The translations under genes and the position numbers were made by a program. Positions 9,025 to 18,627 of a DNA stretch of 64,000 bases are shown here, in pieces. Source of the stretch: Shewanella algae (GTDB taxonomy: Bacteria > Pseudomonadota > Gammaproteobacteria > Enterobacterales > Shewanellaceae); contig NZ_CP068230.1 in NCBI RefSeq assembly GCF_009183365.2, positions 4,183,001-4,247,000 of the forward strand, given 5' to 3'. The notes below the pieces were generated by a model. The model had not been told where the DNA came from, ran no database searches, and saw only the letters and a list, made by a program, of their open reading frames with translations. The first letter of the stretch is position 1. Each line of letters begins with the position of its first letter.

Positions 9025-10826
9025 AGAAAATACTTACCCTGCTGCTAGGCAGCCTGTTGCTTCTCAGCCCGCTGGTTCAGGCCGATGGGATCTTTGGCAA
9101 CAAGCAATTCGATTTTCTCAAGAGTGAACCTGAGCTGATGCCCGTGGATCAGGCCTTCGCCTTCGACTTCAGTCAGCAAGGCAATAAGGTCAAGCTCAGT
9201 TGGGTAATAGCCGACGGCTACTACATGTACCGCGACAAACTCAAGTTCAGCATAGATGGCGGTGAACTGGGCGAGATAGCCCTGCCCCAGGGCAAGGGTC
9301 ACACAGATGAGTATTTCGGTGAGCAGCAGGTGTACTACTCCTTTATCGAGATTCCAGTTGCCATTAAGGAGGCGGGTGAAGCCGCCAAGTTATCCGTAAC
9401 CTTTATGGGCTGCGCCGAGGGCAAGCTCTGCTTCCCGCCCACCACCCGTGACGCCCTGCTTAAACCTGTGGCGGCCAATGATGGCATACTGCCCGATGCC
9501 GACAAGGGCGCAGATGCCCAGGCGGCTCCCAAGGGCCAGGCGGTGACCCAACAGGATAACCTGCTGGATAAACTGCTCTCCGGTGACAGCACCCTGCTCA
9601 ACTATCTGACCTTCTTCGTGTTGGGGATAGGTCTGGCGCTGACTCCCTGCGTGTTCCCCATGTATCCCATTCTATCGGGGATCATTGTCGGTCAGGGGCA
9701 GAAAGTCTCCACCGGCAAGGCCTTTACCCTGTCGATGGCTTATGTGCAGGGTATGGCTATTACCTATTCGCTGCTGGGGCTGGTGGTGGCTTCGGCCGGC
9801 CTCAAGTATCAGGCGGCGCTGCAACATCCGGCCGTGCTTATCACCATAGCCGTGCTGTTCGTGGTACTCAGTCTGTCTATGTTTGGCCTCTATGAACTGC
9901 GCCTGCCCGCCAGTTGGCAGCAGAGGATGAACAGCCTCTCCAATAAGCAAAAGGGTGGCAATCTGTTGGGCGTATTTGTCATGGGTGTGCTTTCGGGCCT
10001 GGTGGCCTCACCCTGTACCACGGCGCCTTTATCGGCAGTACTTGTGTACGTGGCGCAAACCGGCGATCTGCTGCAAGGCTTTTTGACCCTCTATATTCTC
10101 AGCATGGGCATGGGTCTGCCGCTGCTGCTGATAGGCACCTCGGGCGGTAAGTTGCTGCCGCGCGCCGGCACCTGGATGAACATCATCAAGCATGTATTCG
10201 GTTTCCTGCTGGTGGCCGTGTCCATCATAATGCTGGGCCGCATCTGGCCTGGATTGGTGTCGGATCTCATGTGGTCTGTGTGGGCCATCGTCTTTGTCGG
10301 CTACCTGATGCACCAGAACAAGCTGAGCCAGTTCAACTGGAAACAGACGGTGCGCAGCGTGATCCTGACCCTGCTGCTGCTGTCGAGCTTTTCCTATGGC
10401 CTCCAGGCGGTAATGAGCGCCATGGGTTACCACTTCATGGGGCAACAGCAAGCCGAGCATCATGCCTTTAAGCGCATCAAGTCGCTTGAGGGCTTCAAGG
10501 CCGAACTGGCGGATGCCGAGGCGGCCGGCAAGCCGGTGATGCTGGATCTCTACGCCGATTGGTGTGTGGCCTGTAAGGAGTTTGAGCAGATCACCTTCAA
10601 GAATGCCGAGGTTAAACAGCGGATGGAACAGATGGTGCTGCTACAAGCCGATGTGACCGCCATGGATGAAACCGATGTCGCTCTGCTGGAGGCCTACGAT
10701 GTGCTGGGGCTGCCGACACTGTTGTTTATTGATGAACAGGGCCAGTTGAAGAATGAGTTGAGAGTGACAGGTTTCATGGGCCCGAAAGAGTTTGCCGCCC
10801 ACCTGGATATTTTGCTCAAAAACTAG
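9021..10826 (+). CDS. dsbD: Thiol:disulfide interchange protein DsbD
   Basis: 601 residues with the full three-domain plan. A signal peptide (1-21) is followed by the periplasmic alpha domain with Cys131 and Cys137, an eight-helix membrane domain (about 190-470) with the redox Cys pair at about 210 (LTPCVFP) and 332 (ASPCTTAP), and a C-terminal thioredoxin-like gamma domain with WCVAC (Cys515/Cys518). DsbD carries electrons from cytoplasmic thioredoxin to periplasmic DsbC and to the cytochrome c maturation pathway. That fits a bacterium rich in c-type cytochromes such as the TsdBA pair in this window. It overlaps cutA by 4 bases. Confidence 0.97.
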   Translation: MKKILTLLLGSLLLLSPLVQADGIFGNKQFDFLKSEPELMPVDQAFAFDFSQQGNKVKLSWVIADGYYMYRDKLKFSIDGGELGEIALPQGKGHTDEYFGEQQVYYSFIEIPVAIKEAGEAAKLSVTFMGCAEGKLCFPPTTRDALLKPVAANDGILPDADKGADAQAAPKGQAVTQQDNLLDKLLSGDSTLLNYLTFFVLGIGLALTPCVFPMYPILSGIIVGQGQKVSTGKAFTLSMAYVQGMAITYSLLGLVVASAGLKYQAALQHPAVLITIAVLFVVLSLSMFGLYELRLPASWQQRMNSLSNKQKGGNLLGVFVMGVLSGLVASPCTTAPLSAVLVYVAQTGDLLQGFLTLYILSMGMGLPLLLIGTSGGKLLPRAGTWMNIIKHVFGFLLVAVSIIMLGRIWPGLVSDLMWSVWAIVFVGYLMHQNKLSQFNWKQTVRSVILTLLLLSSFSYGLQAVMSAMGYHFMGQQQAEHHAFKRIKSLEGFKAELADAEAAGKPVMLDLYADWCVACKEFEQITFKNAEVKQRMEQMVLLQADVTAMDETDVALLEAYDVLGLPTLLFIDEQGQLKNELRVTGFMGPKEFAAHLDILLKN

Positions 10827-10849
10827 CGTTCAACACGCCGACATTTCTG

Positions 10850-10886
10850 AAAAAGCGAATTTATCAGCAGATAAGTTCGCTTTTTT
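10850..10886 (+). terminator. Rho-independent terminator after dsbD
   Basis: AAAAAGCGAA...TTCGCTTTTTT with an inner TTATC/GATAA stem and a T-run, 24 bases after the dsbD stop. Confidence 0.88.
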
Positions 10887-10953
10887 ATTTAAATTTAATG
10901 CTCTTCTTATAGAATACTCTTTAAACAGCTAGCCTCCTTCCTGAAAGAGCAAA

Positions 10954-12573
10954 ATGGAACCTGCAATTCTCGTTATTACCTTGGCCTGCGGTATGCTGGT
11001 CAACCGTATCAATCTACCACCGCTTATCGGCTACCTGGCCGCCGGCTTTGTGCTCTATACCATGGGCATAGAAAATGAAAGCCTGCCGCTGCTCAACCAA
11101 TTGGCCAGTCTGGGTGTGACCCTGCTGCTGTTTGCCATAGGTCTCAAGCTGGATATCCGCAGCCTGTTCAAGGCCGAAGTCTGGGCAGGCTCCAGCCTGC
11201 ACCTGATGTTGTCCATGGTAATCTTTGTCCCCATTCTCAAGCTGCTGGGCTTGATTGGTCTGGTGCAATTGACCAATCTCACGGTCGAACAGCTGACCCT
11301 GCTGGCCTTTGCCCTGAGCTTTTCCAGTACTGTGTTTGCGGTCAAGGTGCTGGAAGACAAAGGCGATATGCAATCTCTCTACGGCCGGGTCGCCATAGGT
11401 ATTCTGATTATGCAGGATATCTTTGCCGTATTATTCCTGACTATTTCCAAGGGCGAGTTTCCGTCGATATGGGCCTTGGCGCTGCTGTTGCTGCCTCTGG
11501 CCAAGCCGCTGATATACAGGGCCTTTGACAAGGTCGGCCACGGTGAACTCCTGGTGCTCTTCGGCCTGGTAATGGCTTTGGTCGTCGGTGCCTGGCTGTT
11601 TGAGTCCGTGGGGCTGAAACCGGATCTCGGCGCGCTGATCATCGGCATACTGCTGGCCGGGCACAAGAAGGCATCCGAGCTGGCCAAGTCGCTGTTCTAC
11701 TTTAAAGAACTGTTTCTGGTGGCCTTCTTCCTCACCATAGGCCTCAACGGCCTGCCGAGCATGACAGATATTATGCTGGCGGTGCTGCTGGTGACTCTGG
11801 TGCCGCTGAAAATTCTGCTGTTTGTCTATATCCTTACCCGCTTCAAACTGCGTTCCCGTACCTCAATGCTGGGCTCATTCAACCTGGGTAACTTCAGCGA
11901 GTTCGGTCTGATTGTGGCTGCCGTAGCCACCAGCAAAGGCTGGCTGCCCGCCCAATGGCTGGTGATCATTGCTGTGGCCCTGAGCCTGAGTTTCGTGCTG
12001 GCGGCGCCGCTCAACGCCATGGTGGGCAGCATCTACCAGAAGTATCAGCAGAAGCTGGTCAAGCTCGAGAAGCACCCACTGCATCCGGAAGACAGGCAGA
12101 TCCCCGTGGGCAATCCGCGCTTCCTTATTCTGGGTATGGGGCGCATAGGCTCAGGCGCCTACGATGAACTCAAGGCCAGGTTTGATGGTGAGATCCTCGG
12201 CATAGAACATAAACAGGAGTTGGTGGACTTCCACCGCGAGCAAGGGCGTAATGTGGTACAGGGCGATGCCTCGGATACCGACTTCTGGGAAAAACTCGAC
12301 CGGGCTCCGGCGCTGGAACTTGTGCTACTGGCGATGCCGTACCATGCGGGTAACATGTTTGCGGTTGAACAGCTCAAGAAACTGGATTACCAAGGCAAGA
12401 TCAGCGCCATAGTGCAGTATGGTGATGATGCCGTGGCCCTGCGCGAATCCGGCGTTCACAGCGTTTATAACCTCTACGAGGCCGCCGGTGCCGGTTTCGT
12501 TGAGCATGTGGTCTGTGAACTGCTGGCGGCCGAAACCGTCAATGAATCGCCCGCCAAGGAAGCGGTATCCTGA
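10954..12573 (+). CDS. CPA2 family cation:proton antiporter with RCK/TrkA-N domain
   Basis: 539 residues. The first 370 residues form a hydrophobic Na+/H+ exchanger domain of the CPA2 type (INLPPLIGYLAAGF, LLLFAIGLKLD, FSSTVFAVK, LGALIIGILLAGH). Residues about 388-510 form a Rossmann RCK_N/TrkA-N domain with a GMGRIGSGAYD dinucleotide motif and the acidic GDASDTDFWEKL segment. It resembles KefB/KefC/YbaL-type potassium efflux systems. The ion and the gating signal (NAD(H) or glutathione adducts) cannot be told from the sequence. No KefF/KefG ancillary gene lies next to it. It is a single-gene unit between two terminators. Confidence 0.88.
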   Translation: MEPAILVITLACGMLVNRINLPPLIGYLAAGFVLYTMGIENESLPLLNQLASLGVTLLLFAIGLKLDIRSLFKAEVWAGSSLHLMLSMVIFVPILKLLGLIGLVQLTNLTVEQLTLLAFALSFSSTVFAVKVLEDKGDMQSLYGRVAIGILIMQDIFAVLFLTISKGEFPSIWALALLLLPLAKPLIYRAFDKVGHGELLVLFGLVMALVVGAWLFESVGLKPDLGALIIGILLAGHKKASELAKSLFYFKELFLVAFFLTIGLNGLPSMTDIMLAVLLVTLVPLKILLFVYILTRFKLRSRTSMLGSFNLGNFSEFGLIVAAVATSKGWLPAQWLVIIAVALSLSFVLAAPLNAMVGSIYQKYQQKLVKLEKHPLHPEDRQIPVGNPRFLILGMGRIGSGAYDELKARFDGEILGIEHKQELVDFHREQGRNVVQGDASDTDFWEKLDRAPALELVLLAMPYHAGNMFAVEQLKKLDYQGKISAIVQYGDDAVALRESGVHSVYNLYEAAGAGFVEHVVCELLAAETVNESPAKEAVS

Positions 12574-12591
12574 TATTTTTCGGCATCATTT

Positions 12592-12628
12592 AGCCTCACT
12601 CGCCGTTAGCGGACTGAGTGAGGCTTTT
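12592..12628 (+). terminator. Rho-independent terminator after antiporter gene
   Basis: GCCTCACTC...GAGTGAGGC stem followed by TTTTCT. Confidence 0.85.
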
Positions 12629-12779
12629 CTCTTGTTCCCATAGATATCTCCTTAATCTGCCCTTGGGCGCAATCCGAATAAAAATCTCACTTACACCTCA
12701 GTGACAGAAATGATATAACAACAGAAAAGCAGTCATTTATGTTGCTGTTCGAGCGTTTTTTTGCGGAATCCATAAGAGC

Positions 12780-13931
12780 ATGTCGAATCCTGCCCCCAGC
12801 GTTACCAAACTCTTTGTCAAAACCTTCGGCACCAAGCCGGATGCCCTGTATCAGGCCCCCGGGCGGGTCAACCTTATCGGGGAACACACAGACTATAACG
12901 AAGGTCTGGTGCTGCCGGCGGCAATCAACTTTCACACCATAATTGCAGTCAAACGCCGTGACGATGACAAGTTCCGCGCCGTATCGGCTGCCTTTCCCGG
13001 CATTTTTGAATGGCACTATGGCGATGAAGGCAGCATGAGCGAGGATGAGGGCTGGGTCAGTTATCTCAAGGGCTTTACCTCGGCCATGGCCCAGAGTGGC
13101 CTGCCGGCTCGCGGCCTGGACCTGGCAGTGATCGGCAATGTGCCGGCCAACGCCGGATTGGCCTCATCGGCCTCGCTGGAAATCGCCTTCGGCACCGCCA
13201 TCAATGACACCAGTCAACTGCACTTGTCGCCGCTGGCGATTGCACAACTGGCGCAGCGGGGTGAAAACCACTATGTCGGCTATGGCTGCGGCATCATGGA
13301 TCAGATCACCTGTGCCATGGCCGAAGCCGGTGCGGCACTGTTGATCGATTGCCTGGATCTGGACTGCGAGAGCGTGCCCTTCCCAGACGATCTCAGCCTG
13401 CTGATCATCAATTCCGGCTTGCCCTCCATCGCCCACAGCACAGAGTTTGGCGAACGCCGCTTGCAATGCGAGCAGGTGGCCGGTCATTTCGGATTGGATA
13501 CCCTGCGCCACTTGTCACTCAGGGCGCTGCAAAGCGCCGAAGATGAACTGGACCCGGTTGCCTTTCGCCGCGCCCGCCATGTGATCAGTGAAAACCAACG
13601 CACCCAGAGCGCCTGCCGCGCCCTGGAGCAGGGAGATATCGCCAGGCTCAGCAAACTGATGGCCGAATCACACCGCTCGATGCGCGATGACTTTGAAATC
13701 AGCCATCCGGCGATAGATACCCTGGTGGAGCTGATAGCCGAAGTCGTCGGCGAACGCGGCGGAGTACGGATGACAGGCAAGGGCTTTGGCGGCTGCGTCA
13801 TCGCCCTGGTGGAACATGAGTTGACCGACAAGGTGATAGCCGCCGTTGAGCAGCAATATCCGGCTAAAACCGAGCTGGAGGCCAGTGTGTACCTATGCAG
13901 CCCCAGCGACGGAGCCAGCCGCCTGGACTGA
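12780..13931 (+). CDS. galK: Galactokinase
   Basis: 383 residues, the family's normal length. The GHMP-kinase motifs are all present: the galactose-binding signature GRVNLIGEHTDYNEG (about 28-42), the ATP-binding loop PANAGLASSASLE (about 121-133), and the C-terminal GKGFGGC motif. It phosphorylates alpha-D-galactose at C1 with ATP in the Leloir pathway. A mutarotase gene follows 32 bases later. No galT, galE or sugar transporter gene is in the window, so the rest of the pathway must lie elsewhere. Confidence 0.95.
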   Translation: MSNPAPSVTKLFVKTFGTKPDALYQAPGRVNLIGEHTDYNEGLVLPAAINFHTIIAVKRRDDDKFRAVSAAFPGIFEWHYGDEGSMSEDEGWVSYLKGFTSAMAQSGLPARGLDLAVIGNVPANAGLASSASLEIAFGTAINDTSQLHLSPLAIAQLAQRGENHYVGYGCGIMDQITCAMAEAGAALLIDCLDLDCESVPFPDDLSLLIINSGLPSIAHSTEFGERRLQCEQVAGHFGLDTLRHLSLRALQSAEDELDPVAFRRARHVISENQRTQSACRALEQGDIARLSKLMAESHRSMRDDFEISHPAIDTLVELIAEVVGERGGVRMTGKGFGGCVIALVEHELTDKVIAAVEQQYPAKTELEASVYLCSPSDGASRLD

Positions 13932-13963
13932 GTTGTAGCCCTTAAGCCAAAAGGAACTAGCAG

Positions 13964-14995
13964 ATGATACGTTTCAGCGCACTCGACAGTTGGGAAGATC
14001 CCCGCGGCGGCCAGATAGAAAGAGTCAGAATCGACAACGGCATTCTGGCGCTGGAAGTGCTCAGTCTCGGTGGCATTATTCGCTCACTGTGGGCGCCGGA
14101 TCGCCACGGTGAACGAACCAATATCGTGCTTGGCTGTGACTCTGCAGCCGATTATCTGGCCCAGGACGCCTGTTTGGGCGCCGCTGTGGGGCGCTACGCC
14201 AATCGCATCAAGCAAGGTCAAATCAACTGCCGCGGCAAAGCTTTTTCTCTGGATAAGAACTTCAACGGCCACTGCCTGCACGGCGGCCGCGAAGGCTTTC
14301 ATCGGCGCCTGTGGCAACTGGGCACACTGCCGGACGGGGTGCGCCTCAGCCTGATAAGCCCGGATGGCGACATGGGCTTTCCCGGTGAATGCCGGGTACA
14401 GTTGGACTATCGTCTGGCGGGCAACAACCTGTTTGTGGAGTTTATGGCCTCAAGCAGCCAAGACTGCCCTGTGAGCCTGACCCAGCACAGCTATTTCAAC
14501 CTCGATGGCCGGGCGGATATCGCTGAGCACCAGTTGCAACTCGATAGCAACAAAGCACTGGCAACCGACTCTGAAGGCATTCCCTGCGGCATAGTCAATA
14601 CCCAAGGCAGCATGTTGGATCTCAGTCAGGGCAAGGTACTCAAGACGCTGCTGGGGCAGCCGGAACTAGCCGGCGGCCAAGGGTTGGATCACTGCTTTAT
14701 CAGCCGACAACAGAAAGATGAGCTCTGGCGTGTGGGCCGTTTGAGCGCGCCGCTATCGGGTCGCGGCCTGACACTGTATACCAATCAACCCGGAGTGCAG
14801 CTTTACACCGGCGCCGGGCTCGAAGGCGTCAAGGGTCGTAAGGGCCAGGCGATGAAGGCCTGGCAGGGTGTCTGTCTTGAGCCGCAAATGCTGCCGGACG
14901 GCGCCAATCAGCCACAGCTGCACGGCGATCCCTGGATAACACCCGGACAAGTCTATCACCATTTGAGCCGCTACGAGTTCGATACCCAGGCATGA
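13964..14995 (+). CDS. galM: Aldose 1-epimerase (galactose mutarotase)
   Basis: 343 residues, typical for GalM. Landmarks: GAAVGRYANRIKQG near residue 69, the catalytic His region in NGHCLHGG (about 102-109), LTQHSYFNLDG (about 171-181), the LDHCF segment near 241, and Glu in GVCLEPQMLPD near 303. It interconverts the alpha and beta anomers of galactose or glucose and so supplies alpha-galactose to GalK, the gene just upstream. Its last four bases overlap the start of the next gene (ATGA). Confidence 0.95.
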   Translation: MIRFSALDSWEDPRGGQIERVRIDNGILALEVLSLGGIIRSLWAPDRHGERTNIVLGCDSAADYLAQDACLGAAVGRYANRIKQGQINCRGKAFSLDKNFNGHCLHGGREGFHRRLWQLGTLPDGVRLSLISPDGDMGFPGECRVQLDYRLAGNNLFVEFMASSSQDCPVSLTQHSYFNLDGRADIAEHQLQLDSNKALATDSEGIPCGIVNTQGSMLDLSQGKVLKTLLGQPELAGGQGLDHCFISRQQKDELWRVGRLSAPLSGRGLTLYTNQPGVQLYTGAGLEGVKGRKGQAMKAWQGVCLEPQMLPDGANQPQLHGDPWITPGQVYHHLSRYEFDTQA

Positions 14996-15390
14996 CCAAA
15001 CTCTATTTCAACGCCGAGGATCTCGGCCAGATCAGCATAGGCGCCTTTGCCTTGTCCGTGCCCATCTCTTTTTCCGAGGAGGCCTGGATGCTGGCGGCCA
15101 ATCTGCCGATGGTGAATCTGGTGCTGGTGGTGGTATTGAGCCTGAGCTTTATCGCCCTGTTTGCTTATCAGAGTGTGTTTCAGGCCAATATCAAGGCCAG
15201 GGTGTGGGTGTTCTGGCTGCGGATCCTGCTGGCTTATGCCCTGACCTTGCTGGTGGTGAGTGTCGTCTTACTGGCCCTGGATAAATGGCCATTATTGAGC
15301 GATCCCTTACTGGCGCTGAAGCGCACCCTGCTGATCGCCATGCCGGCCTCTATGGGCGCCATCATAGTCGATAGCTTCGATAAAGAATAA
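14992..15390 (+). CDS. Small integral membrane protein, DUF2391-like
   Basis: 132 residues with about four hydrophobic segments (roughly 15-35, 38-60, 68-92 and 103-125). The N-terminal pattern FALSVPISFSEEAW resembles the DUF2391 family of putative inner-membrane proteins; this match is from recognition of the pattern only. Function unknown. It is translationally coupled to galM by a 4-base overlap, so it is co-transcribed with the galactose genes, although nothing in it points to sugar transport. An inverted repeat ATAGTCGAT/ATCGACTAT (15364-15398) spans its stop codon. Confidence 0.75.
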   Translation: MTKLYFNAEDLGQISIGAFALSVPISFSEEAWMLAANLPMVNLVLVVVLSLSFIALFAYQSVFQANIKARVWVFWLRILLAYALTLLVVSVVLLALDKWPLLSDPLLALKRTLLIAMPASMGAIIVDSFDKE

Positions 15391-15581
15391 TCGACTATCG
15401 CCGGATATTGATTGTCGTATTTCATTGACATCAAAATTCAATTTAAAATTTCATCATCAATAAAGGAAGATCGGGTTAAACCTACATCATTCACCCCATA
15501 TTGGCTTGGGTTGTATAGTTTAATTTCTGCCAGTATTTGCTGTGATGAAAATCTGACAATGATTCATCTTTAATCCAGCTA

Positions 15582-16175
15582 TTAAATTGTCATACCAAAG
15601 CTAAGATCCCATTCCAGCACAGGAACCAAATGCAAACCACTGGCGTTCAAGGCGATTAATGGCTCTGCGATTGACTTATGCACCAAATAATCCATCATCC
15701 CTGGAATTTGGAAAATACATCTCTTTTCAAGAGGTATTTTAGATAACTTATTAGAGTCCAGTCGGCAATTCCTTGGGTTTCTTACTTCACCATCCTCTAA
15801 AATCCCAGTGTATTTTCCATTATCAAAGTCATAAGCATCAATATTATTATCTACGACTAAAATTGAATATGAATGTACACTTTCATCACTATGGGCATAT
15901 AAAGCTGGGAGTAACTGAACCTGATAAAGATCAAAGTATTCCAGCACTTTACTTATTCTGTTTGACAGTAATGGATCACTTAATGCAGTCATTGCTTCGA
16001 TCAGCGGAATAGCCTCATTATCATCTGCCCCAGATTCAACCTGAATTGGCATTTTAAGGCAAGTCGGTTGTCTAAAAGTTAAATAATGACTTTTACTGCA
16101 GGAAACATAAGGGGAAGGCACCTTTCCAGAGCCACATATCAGTACATAATATTCTTCGTTAATATCTGGTATCAT
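15582..16175 (-). CDS. Imm11 (DUF1629)-like immunity protein, orphan
   Basis: 197 residues, no signal peptide or membrane segment. The second half carries the Imm11/DUF1629 pattern: a FDLYQVQLLPA segment, a SYSILVVDNNIDAYDFD core, DSNKLSKIPLEKRCIFQIPG, and a final HKSIAEPLIALNASGLHLVPV helix-strand that ends the domain. Members are immunity proteins found with polymorphic toxins (contact-dependent or type VI effectors). No toxin gene is visible on either side. The gene and its flanks are visibly richer in A+T than the neighbouring gal genes, which suggests recent acquisition. Family assignment is by pattern recognition; the immunity role is inferred. Confidence 0.65.
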   Translation of the reverse strand: MIPDINEEYYVLICGSGKVPSPYVSCSKSHYLTFRQPTCLKMPIQVESGADDNEAIPLIEAMTALSDPLLSNRISKVLEYFDLYQVQLLPALYAHSDESVHSYSILVVDNNIDAYDFDNGKYTGILEDGEVRNPRNCRLDSNKLSKIPLEKRCIFQIPGMMDYLVHKSIAEPLIALNASGLHLVPVLEWDLSFGMTI

Positions 16176-16283
16176 TATTCTCCAACTTATAAATCATCGT
16201 CTTAAAATGTCAGCGTTCGACTTTCCGGTATACCCGGACCATCGCTTCAGTGAACTGAAGTCGGACGGCCGGGCATAGGGATA

Positions 16284-16688
16284 TCAGTCGTCGAAGCTGT
16301 CATCCCAATCGTCATCGAAATCATCACCCATGTTGTCGGCTTCGACCTCGACCTCAGGTTCCGGCTTGGGCTTACGCGCGGGAGCGCTGTCTTTGACGTT
16401 GTTCAGATTGACTCTGGCCTGCTGCTTTTGCATAAACTCGCTGCGGACCGCTTTGAATGCACTACCGAACTCACGCTCGGCAGCCTTGGCTTCATCCTCA
16501 CCCAGATCATGCAGGTTGGGTTTAACTATATCTTCCACGTATTCAATAATCGCATTACGCTGAGAGTTGAACAGGTAGATACGTCCAGGAGATGCCTCGG
16601 GTAACTGATTGTCATGGACGACGATAGCATTGCCACGTGCGGTTCTGAGCTCGCCATACCAAACTTGTTTCTTTGCAGTGTTATACAT
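16284..16688 (-). CDS. Hypothetical protein with acidic C-terminal tail
   Basis: 134 residues starting at ATG 16688. The frame stays open upstream to a GTG at 16835, but that extension does not look protein-like and contains a hairpin. The first 60 residues look like a compact beta-rich domain (KQVWYGELRTARGNAIVVHDN ending in GRIYLFNS). A charged helical middle (65-105) follows, then a Pro/Glu linker and a very acidic tail with about eleven Asp in the last fifteen residues. I do not recognise the family. Acidic tails of this sort occur in DNA-mimic proteins and in partners of basic proteins; that is only a possibility here. It lies beside the orphan immunity gene. Confidence 0.6.
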   Translation of the reverse strand: MYNTAKKQVWYGELRTARGNAIVVHDNQLPEASPGRIYLFNSQRNAIIEYVEDIVKPNLHDLGEDEAKAAEREFGSAFKAVRSEFMQKQQARVNLNNVKDSAPARKPKPEPEVEVEADNMGDDFDDDWDDSFDD

Positions 16689-16811
16689 ATATGCCAATAC
16701 CCTTAAATCAACACATACACCAGAGAAGTTGCCAATAAGTCGCTGCGCATAGTGCCTGGACTTGCTCGCGCCTTCCCTAAAGTTTTTCGGCCAAAGAAGC
16801 GCACTACTGCT

Positions 16812-16856
16812 CACTTTGCCACAATAGGTTTCCACCTTTGGGAGGTGGAGTTTTCA
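16812..16856. other. Hairpin upstream of the acidic-tail gene
   Basis: TCCACCT-TTGGG-AGGTGGA hairpin near 16836-16854, just outside the likely start of the acidic-tail gene. The rest of 16689-17112 shows no gene on either strand. Confidence 0.4.
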
Positions 16857-17112
16857 AGTGCGTATTCTTACAGAATCTTTCCGAGAATCAATGCTACAAA
16901 CCGTGATTTTTCCAACTAAATAACGATTAATTTTTCATGACAGCACCCTCGAGTGCCCTCACAAAGGACTTTAGCCCAAATTTCCATCAGGGCAAGTTGA
17001 ATTTTGCACGCAAACGCCTTAAGGCTGCATGTTACAGCCAAACAGCGGCGACAGAGAAAAAGCTGCCGAGCGAGTGTTCAGCAGCCATAGGGTGTTGAGC
17101 GTCAGTAGCTAC

Positions 17113-18093
17113 TTACTTCAGTGTCAGCACGACCTTGCCCGAGTGACTTCCGGATTCCAACAAGTGGTGTGCCGCAATGCACTCTTGCAGCGGGAAACTG
17201 GCAAAAATATGTGGCTTCAGGGCACCTTCATTCAATAACGGCCAGACCTTGGCCTTAAGCTCGGCAGCAATCGCCGCCTTGGCCGCTACGCTTTGAGGCC
17301 TCAGAGTCGAGCCGGTCCAAACAATACGTTTGGCCATCAGGCGAAAGATATCCACTTCAGCCTTGGCCCCCCTTTGCATGGCAATGGACACCATGCGGCC
17401 ATCACAGGCGAGTACCTTGAGATTCTTGTTGGCAAAGTCTCCGCCTGCCATATCCAGCACCACATCGACACCCTTGCCCAGGGTCCAGTCCAACACAGGC
17501 TCGACAAAGTCCTGTCGGCGGTAGTCAATCGCGAGTTCGGCCCCCAATTGCTGACACCAGGCGCATTTCTCAGGACTGCCGGAAGTCACCAGTACCCTGG
17601 CGCCAAAGGCCTTGGCCAGCGCTATGGCGCTGCTGCCGATCCCCCCCGAGCCGCCGTGGATGAGCACTGTCTCGCCTTGCTGCAACCCGGCTCGCATAAA
17701 CAGATTGCCCCACACAGTAAAGAAAGTCTCGGGAATCGCAGCGGCTTCTTCCAGACTCCAGCCCCTGGGAATAGGCAAACAATGATCGGCCCAGGTGAGC
17801 ACATACTCACTGTAACCGCCTCCCGGCACCAGGGCACAGACCTCTTGCCCGGTCTGCCATTGCGCTACGCCCTGCCCCAGCGCCACTATCTCGCCGGCCA
17901 CTTCCAACCCCAGCACGGGGGAAGCGTCTGCCGGCGGCGGATAGTTGCCTTTACGCTGAGCCAGATCCGGGCCATTGACCCCGGCCGCCGCCACCCGAAT
18001 CAACACCTGACCCGGACCGGGTTTGGGGATCTCCACATCCGTCAGATAAAGCACCTCGGGCTGCCCGGGTGTGTCGAAAGTCACCTGTCTCAT
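17113..18093 (-). CDS. Quinone oxidoreductase-like zinc-independent MDR protein
   Basis: 326 residues from ATG 18093, preceded by AGGAGC. The frame extends to 18249, but only the inner start has a good ribosome site and begins with the family's N-terminus (MRQVTFDTPGQPEVL). Features of medium-chain NADPH:quinone oxidoreductases (QOR/PIG3 type): GVNGPDLAQRKGNYPPP (about 43-59), the GLEVAGEIVALG segment, and the dinucleotide fold HGGSGGIGSSAIALAKAFGA. The zinc ligands of alcohol dehydrogenases are missing. PIG3-like enzymes reduce small quinones. It is transcribed alone. Confidence 0.88.
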   Translation of the reverse strand: MRQVTFDTPGQPEVLYLTDVEIPKPGPGQVLIRVAAAGVNGPDLAQRKGNYPPPADASPVLGLEVAGEIVALGQGVAQWQTGQEVCALVPGGGYSEYVLTWADHCLPIPRGWSLEEAAAIPETFFTVWGNLFMRAGLQQGETVLIHGGSGGIGSSAIALAKAFGARVLVTSGSPEKCAWCQQLGAELAIDYRRQDFVEPVLDWTLGKGVDVVLDMAGGDFANKNLKVLACDGRMVSIAMQRGAKAEVDIFRLMAKRIVWTGSTLRPQSVAAKAAIAAELKAKVWPLLNEGALKPHIFASFPLQECIAAHHLLESGSHSGKVVLTLK

Positions 18094-18627
18094 ACACTGC
18101 TCCTTGATAACTGAGCCACTGCCGAAAGATTTGCCTCTGACGTTAATCCAGAGGCCAAGCCTGGCAGAGACTGATACCTGTAGCCAACACAGTAGCAGAA
18201 GCCGTCTCAGGCTCATACCCGCGCCAAGGAAGATGCGAACAAGTCCCATCTATGCACTGCATCGGCTTTCAGGCCTGGATGCAAGGCGTGCTTCGCAGCA
18301 AATGGCTTCTGTCTTTTGCCAGAAGCACAACAAAGCCGCCAGGCAAAATTCAGCTTCGGCGAATTTAAATGTAAATTCTATTAATTTCATTGCGTTATAA
18401 ATCTATCCTAGCTCGCGGTGACCAAGGAAATCCTCGCTGTTTTCCTTTGGAATAAAAAATAGACAATTTTATATTGTATATTTTATTCCTTTACTTCTAT
18501 GATGAAACACTGATTTACCCTGAATAAAGTGTTGTGCACAGTCAGGCAGTATCGGCAAACGGCGCAGGAGGTCACTTTAACCACTAAAGATCTGCAACAG
18601 CAGACTCAAATAAAATGGAGAAAACCA
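18094..18627. other. 534-base non-coding stretch before the collagenase gene
   Basis: No gene is convincing here. The right part (about 18350-18520) is AT-rich and should contain the collagenase promoter. TTTATATTGTATATTTTATTC near 18468-18488 offers several possible -10 hexamers, so no single promoter can be named. Confidence 0.4.

Noticed and set aside
16812..16870. IS200/IS605-type end suggested by the hairpin TCCACCT/AGGTGGA
   Set aside because: No tnpA or tnpB remnant and no second end were found nearby.
18094..18249. N-terminal extension of the quinone oxidoreductase
   Set aside because: The inner ATG at 18093 has a good ribosome site and begins the family-typical N-terminus.
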